Below are positions 63,066 through 64,000 of a stretch of DNA of 64,000 nucleotides, piece after piece (position 1 is the first letter of the stretch; every line of letters starts with the position of its first letter). Below the pieces are notes generated by a model. The model was given only the letters and a program-made list of their open reading frames with translations. It was not told the DNA's origin and made no database searches. Origin of the DNA: Elusimicrobiota bacterium (lineage in GTDB: Bacteria; Elusimicrobiota; Endomicrobiia; Endomicrobiales; Endomicrobiaceae); NCBI GenBank assembly GCA_017525905.1, contig JAFXSD010000028.1, positions 1 through 64,000 of the forward strand, given 5' to 3'. Position numbers and translations under genes: made by a program.

Positions 63066-63728
63066 CTAAATGCTCTTCAAGTGTCTTATATCTTTACCGT
63101 GAACCATAAATATTACATCTTCGGCAATATTTGTTGCATGGTCTCCTAATCTCTCAAGACTTTTTGCTATAAACATTAAATCTATTGCTCTTATAAGCGT
63201 TGTTTGATCGGACGTATTGGTCATAAAAGCCAACAAATCTTTTATAATTATCCTTTTTAACTCATCAACTTCATCATCTTTTGAGAGAACCGTATCCGCA
63301 AGATCAGGATCATTTAAATTAAAAGCTTGTATACTGTCTTTAACCATAGTTGTAACCGCTGTTGCCATTTTAGGAATATCAATTAAAGGTTTCAAATCCG
63401 GATATTTTAAAAGTTCTTCCCCTATTTCACAAATATTTACGGCTTCATCTCCCATTCTTTCCAAATCGCTGTTTATTCTCATTGCCGAAGTTATAAATCT
63501 TAAATCTGTGCCTACAGGCTGATTTAATGCGATGAGTTTTAAACATGTGTCGTCGACAACTATTTCTGTAAGGTTGGCTTCTCTTTCTCTGTTAAAAACT
63601 TCTTTGGACATAGATATATCTCTTTTAACTATCATGTCTACCGAAAATTTGATCATCTGCTGAACTATTTCGGCCATATCAACAAGTCTTTTCTTTAAGT
63701 CATTCATTTCCAAATCAAAGTGTCTCAT
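63066..63728 (-). CDS. phoU: Phosphate transport system regulator PhoU
   Basis: PhoU links the Pst transporter to the PhoR kinase and limits phosphate uptake. The 220-aa protein has two three-helix halves with the metal-binding repeats: DLERMGDEAVNICEI in the first and SLERLGDHATNIAEDVIF in the second. The N-terminal RHFDLEMNDLKKRLVDMAEIV is typical. It lies downstream of pstB in the usual pst-phoU order on the minus strand. Confidence 0.96.
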   Translation of the reverse strand: MRHFDLEMNDLKKRLVDMAEIVQQMIKFSVDMIVKRDISMSKEVFNREREANLTEIVVDDTCLKLIALNQPVGTDLRFITSAMRINSDLERMGDEAVNICEIGEELLKYPDLKPLIDIPKMATAVTTMVKDSIQAFNLNDPDLADTVLSKDDEVDELKRIIIKDLLAFMTNTSDQTTLIRAIDLMFIAKSLERLGDHATNIAEDVIFMVHGKDIRHLKSI

Positions 63729-63746
63729 ATAACCCCCTATAACTTT

Positions 63747-63779
63747 AATTTATAATTTACAATTTATAATTTATAATTT
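63747..63779 (-). repeat. Dispersed intergenic A+T-rich repeat, copy 2
   Basis: 32 nt identical to 9258-9289. It lies in the pstB-phoU gap (63729-63866), which has further similar A+T words at 63796-63814 but no gene. Confidence 0.7.
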
Positions 63780-63866
63780 AAAAGAACGTATTACAACAAT
63801 TTATAATTAACGACTTTTCATTATACTTTTTACATTATAAATTGTTAAAAAACGGTTAACCATTTT

Positions 63867-64000
63867 TTAACCGAATCTTCCGGAAACATAGTCATCCGTT
63901 TCTTTCTTGGACGGATTTGTGAATATTGTAGAAGTTTCGTCAAACTCTATTAAATTTCCCATAAACATATATGCAGTATCATCAGAAAGTCTTGCTGCCT
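63867..64000 (-). CDS. pstB: Phosphate ABC transporter ATPase PstB (C-terminal part)
   Basis: The last 43 codons and stop of pstB on the minus strand; the 5' part is beyond the window. The fragment translates to [20 protein letters not shown], then a segment ending [20 protein letters not shown], the invariant PstB C-terminus. The ATPase drives high-affinity phosphate import through PstCA. It precedes phoU by about 138 bases that hold an A+T repeat and no terminator. Confidence 0.95.
   Translation of the reverse strand, partial: AARLSDDTAYMFMGNLIEFDETSTIFTNPSKKETDDYVSGRFG

Overview
The window is very A+T-rich, gene-dense bacterial chromosome with a Gram-negative envelope: Kdo synthesis (kdsA, kdsC), a lipid A acyltransferase, lptC-lptA-lptB, uppS, uppP and signal-peptide-bearing exported proteins. 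Translation and cell-wall genes are typical of Bacteria. A GTP-type PEP carboxykinase, split glycine decarboxylase (gcvPA/gcvPB), an M49-like peptidase and very large exported proteins with a ChaN/TraB-like head suggest Elusimicrobiota, perhaps Endomicrobia-like. That placement is inference from gene content; no 16S gene is present. I see no insertion sequence, prophage, CRISPR array, tRNA or rRNA.

Layout. 1-4486 (+): rpsB (5' end missing)-tsf-pyrH-frr-small ferredoxin-uppS-cdsA, a translation to cell-wall/lipid operon. 4588-10901 (+): alaS, an ACT-domain protein, def and a minimal peptide ABC transporter. 11038-15349 (+): ndk, pckG, a YqeY protein and an ion/dicarboxylate-type permease. 15351-17072 (-): M49-like metallopeptidase. 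17225-20178 (+): a possible threonine-rich leader peptide, then thrS-thrC. 20295-28372 (+): DUF3467, cinA, ruvX, an exported beta-sandwich-like protein, NYN nuclease, mltG, a cyclophilin lipoprotein, a DJ-1 protein, an orphan PAS sensor, uppP and a DedA protein. 28468-31632 (+): gcvH-gcvPA-gcvPB without gcvT. 31800-37154 (+): kdsA to lptB and miaA. 37164-38816 (-): exported ankyrin protein, then about 740 bp of non-coding A+T-rich DNA. 39557-41989 (+): nusB-ligA. 41996-43606 (-): exported protein built from alternating tandem repeats. 43771-45534 (+): pseudouridine synthase and DUF362 ferredoxin.

The most unusual region is 45598-60755 (-). One well-formed promoter precedes four closely spaced genes: a small two-TM protein started at TTG, a 1980-aa membrane glycosyltransferase, an ABC-F ATPase and a 2248-aa exported multidomain protein. 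Both giants start with a signal sequence and a related roughly 450-residue module (IQDLH near the start, AGGFH near the end) and end in a similar L-x-A-A tail. One then carries an integral-membrane GT2 synthase. The other carries an HEXXH segment, an HD domain and a complete PPP/class III fructose-bisphosphatase-like domain. Beyond a divergent GT-C/PAP2 fusion gene (60859-62985) the window ends with phoU and the 3' end of pstB (-).

Regulatory observations include three promoters so close to the ATG that their mRNAs should be leaderless (alaS, ppi, kdsA), several clear intrinsic terminators, and a dispersed A+T-rich intergenic repeat with a 32-nt identical core at two sites 54 kb apart.
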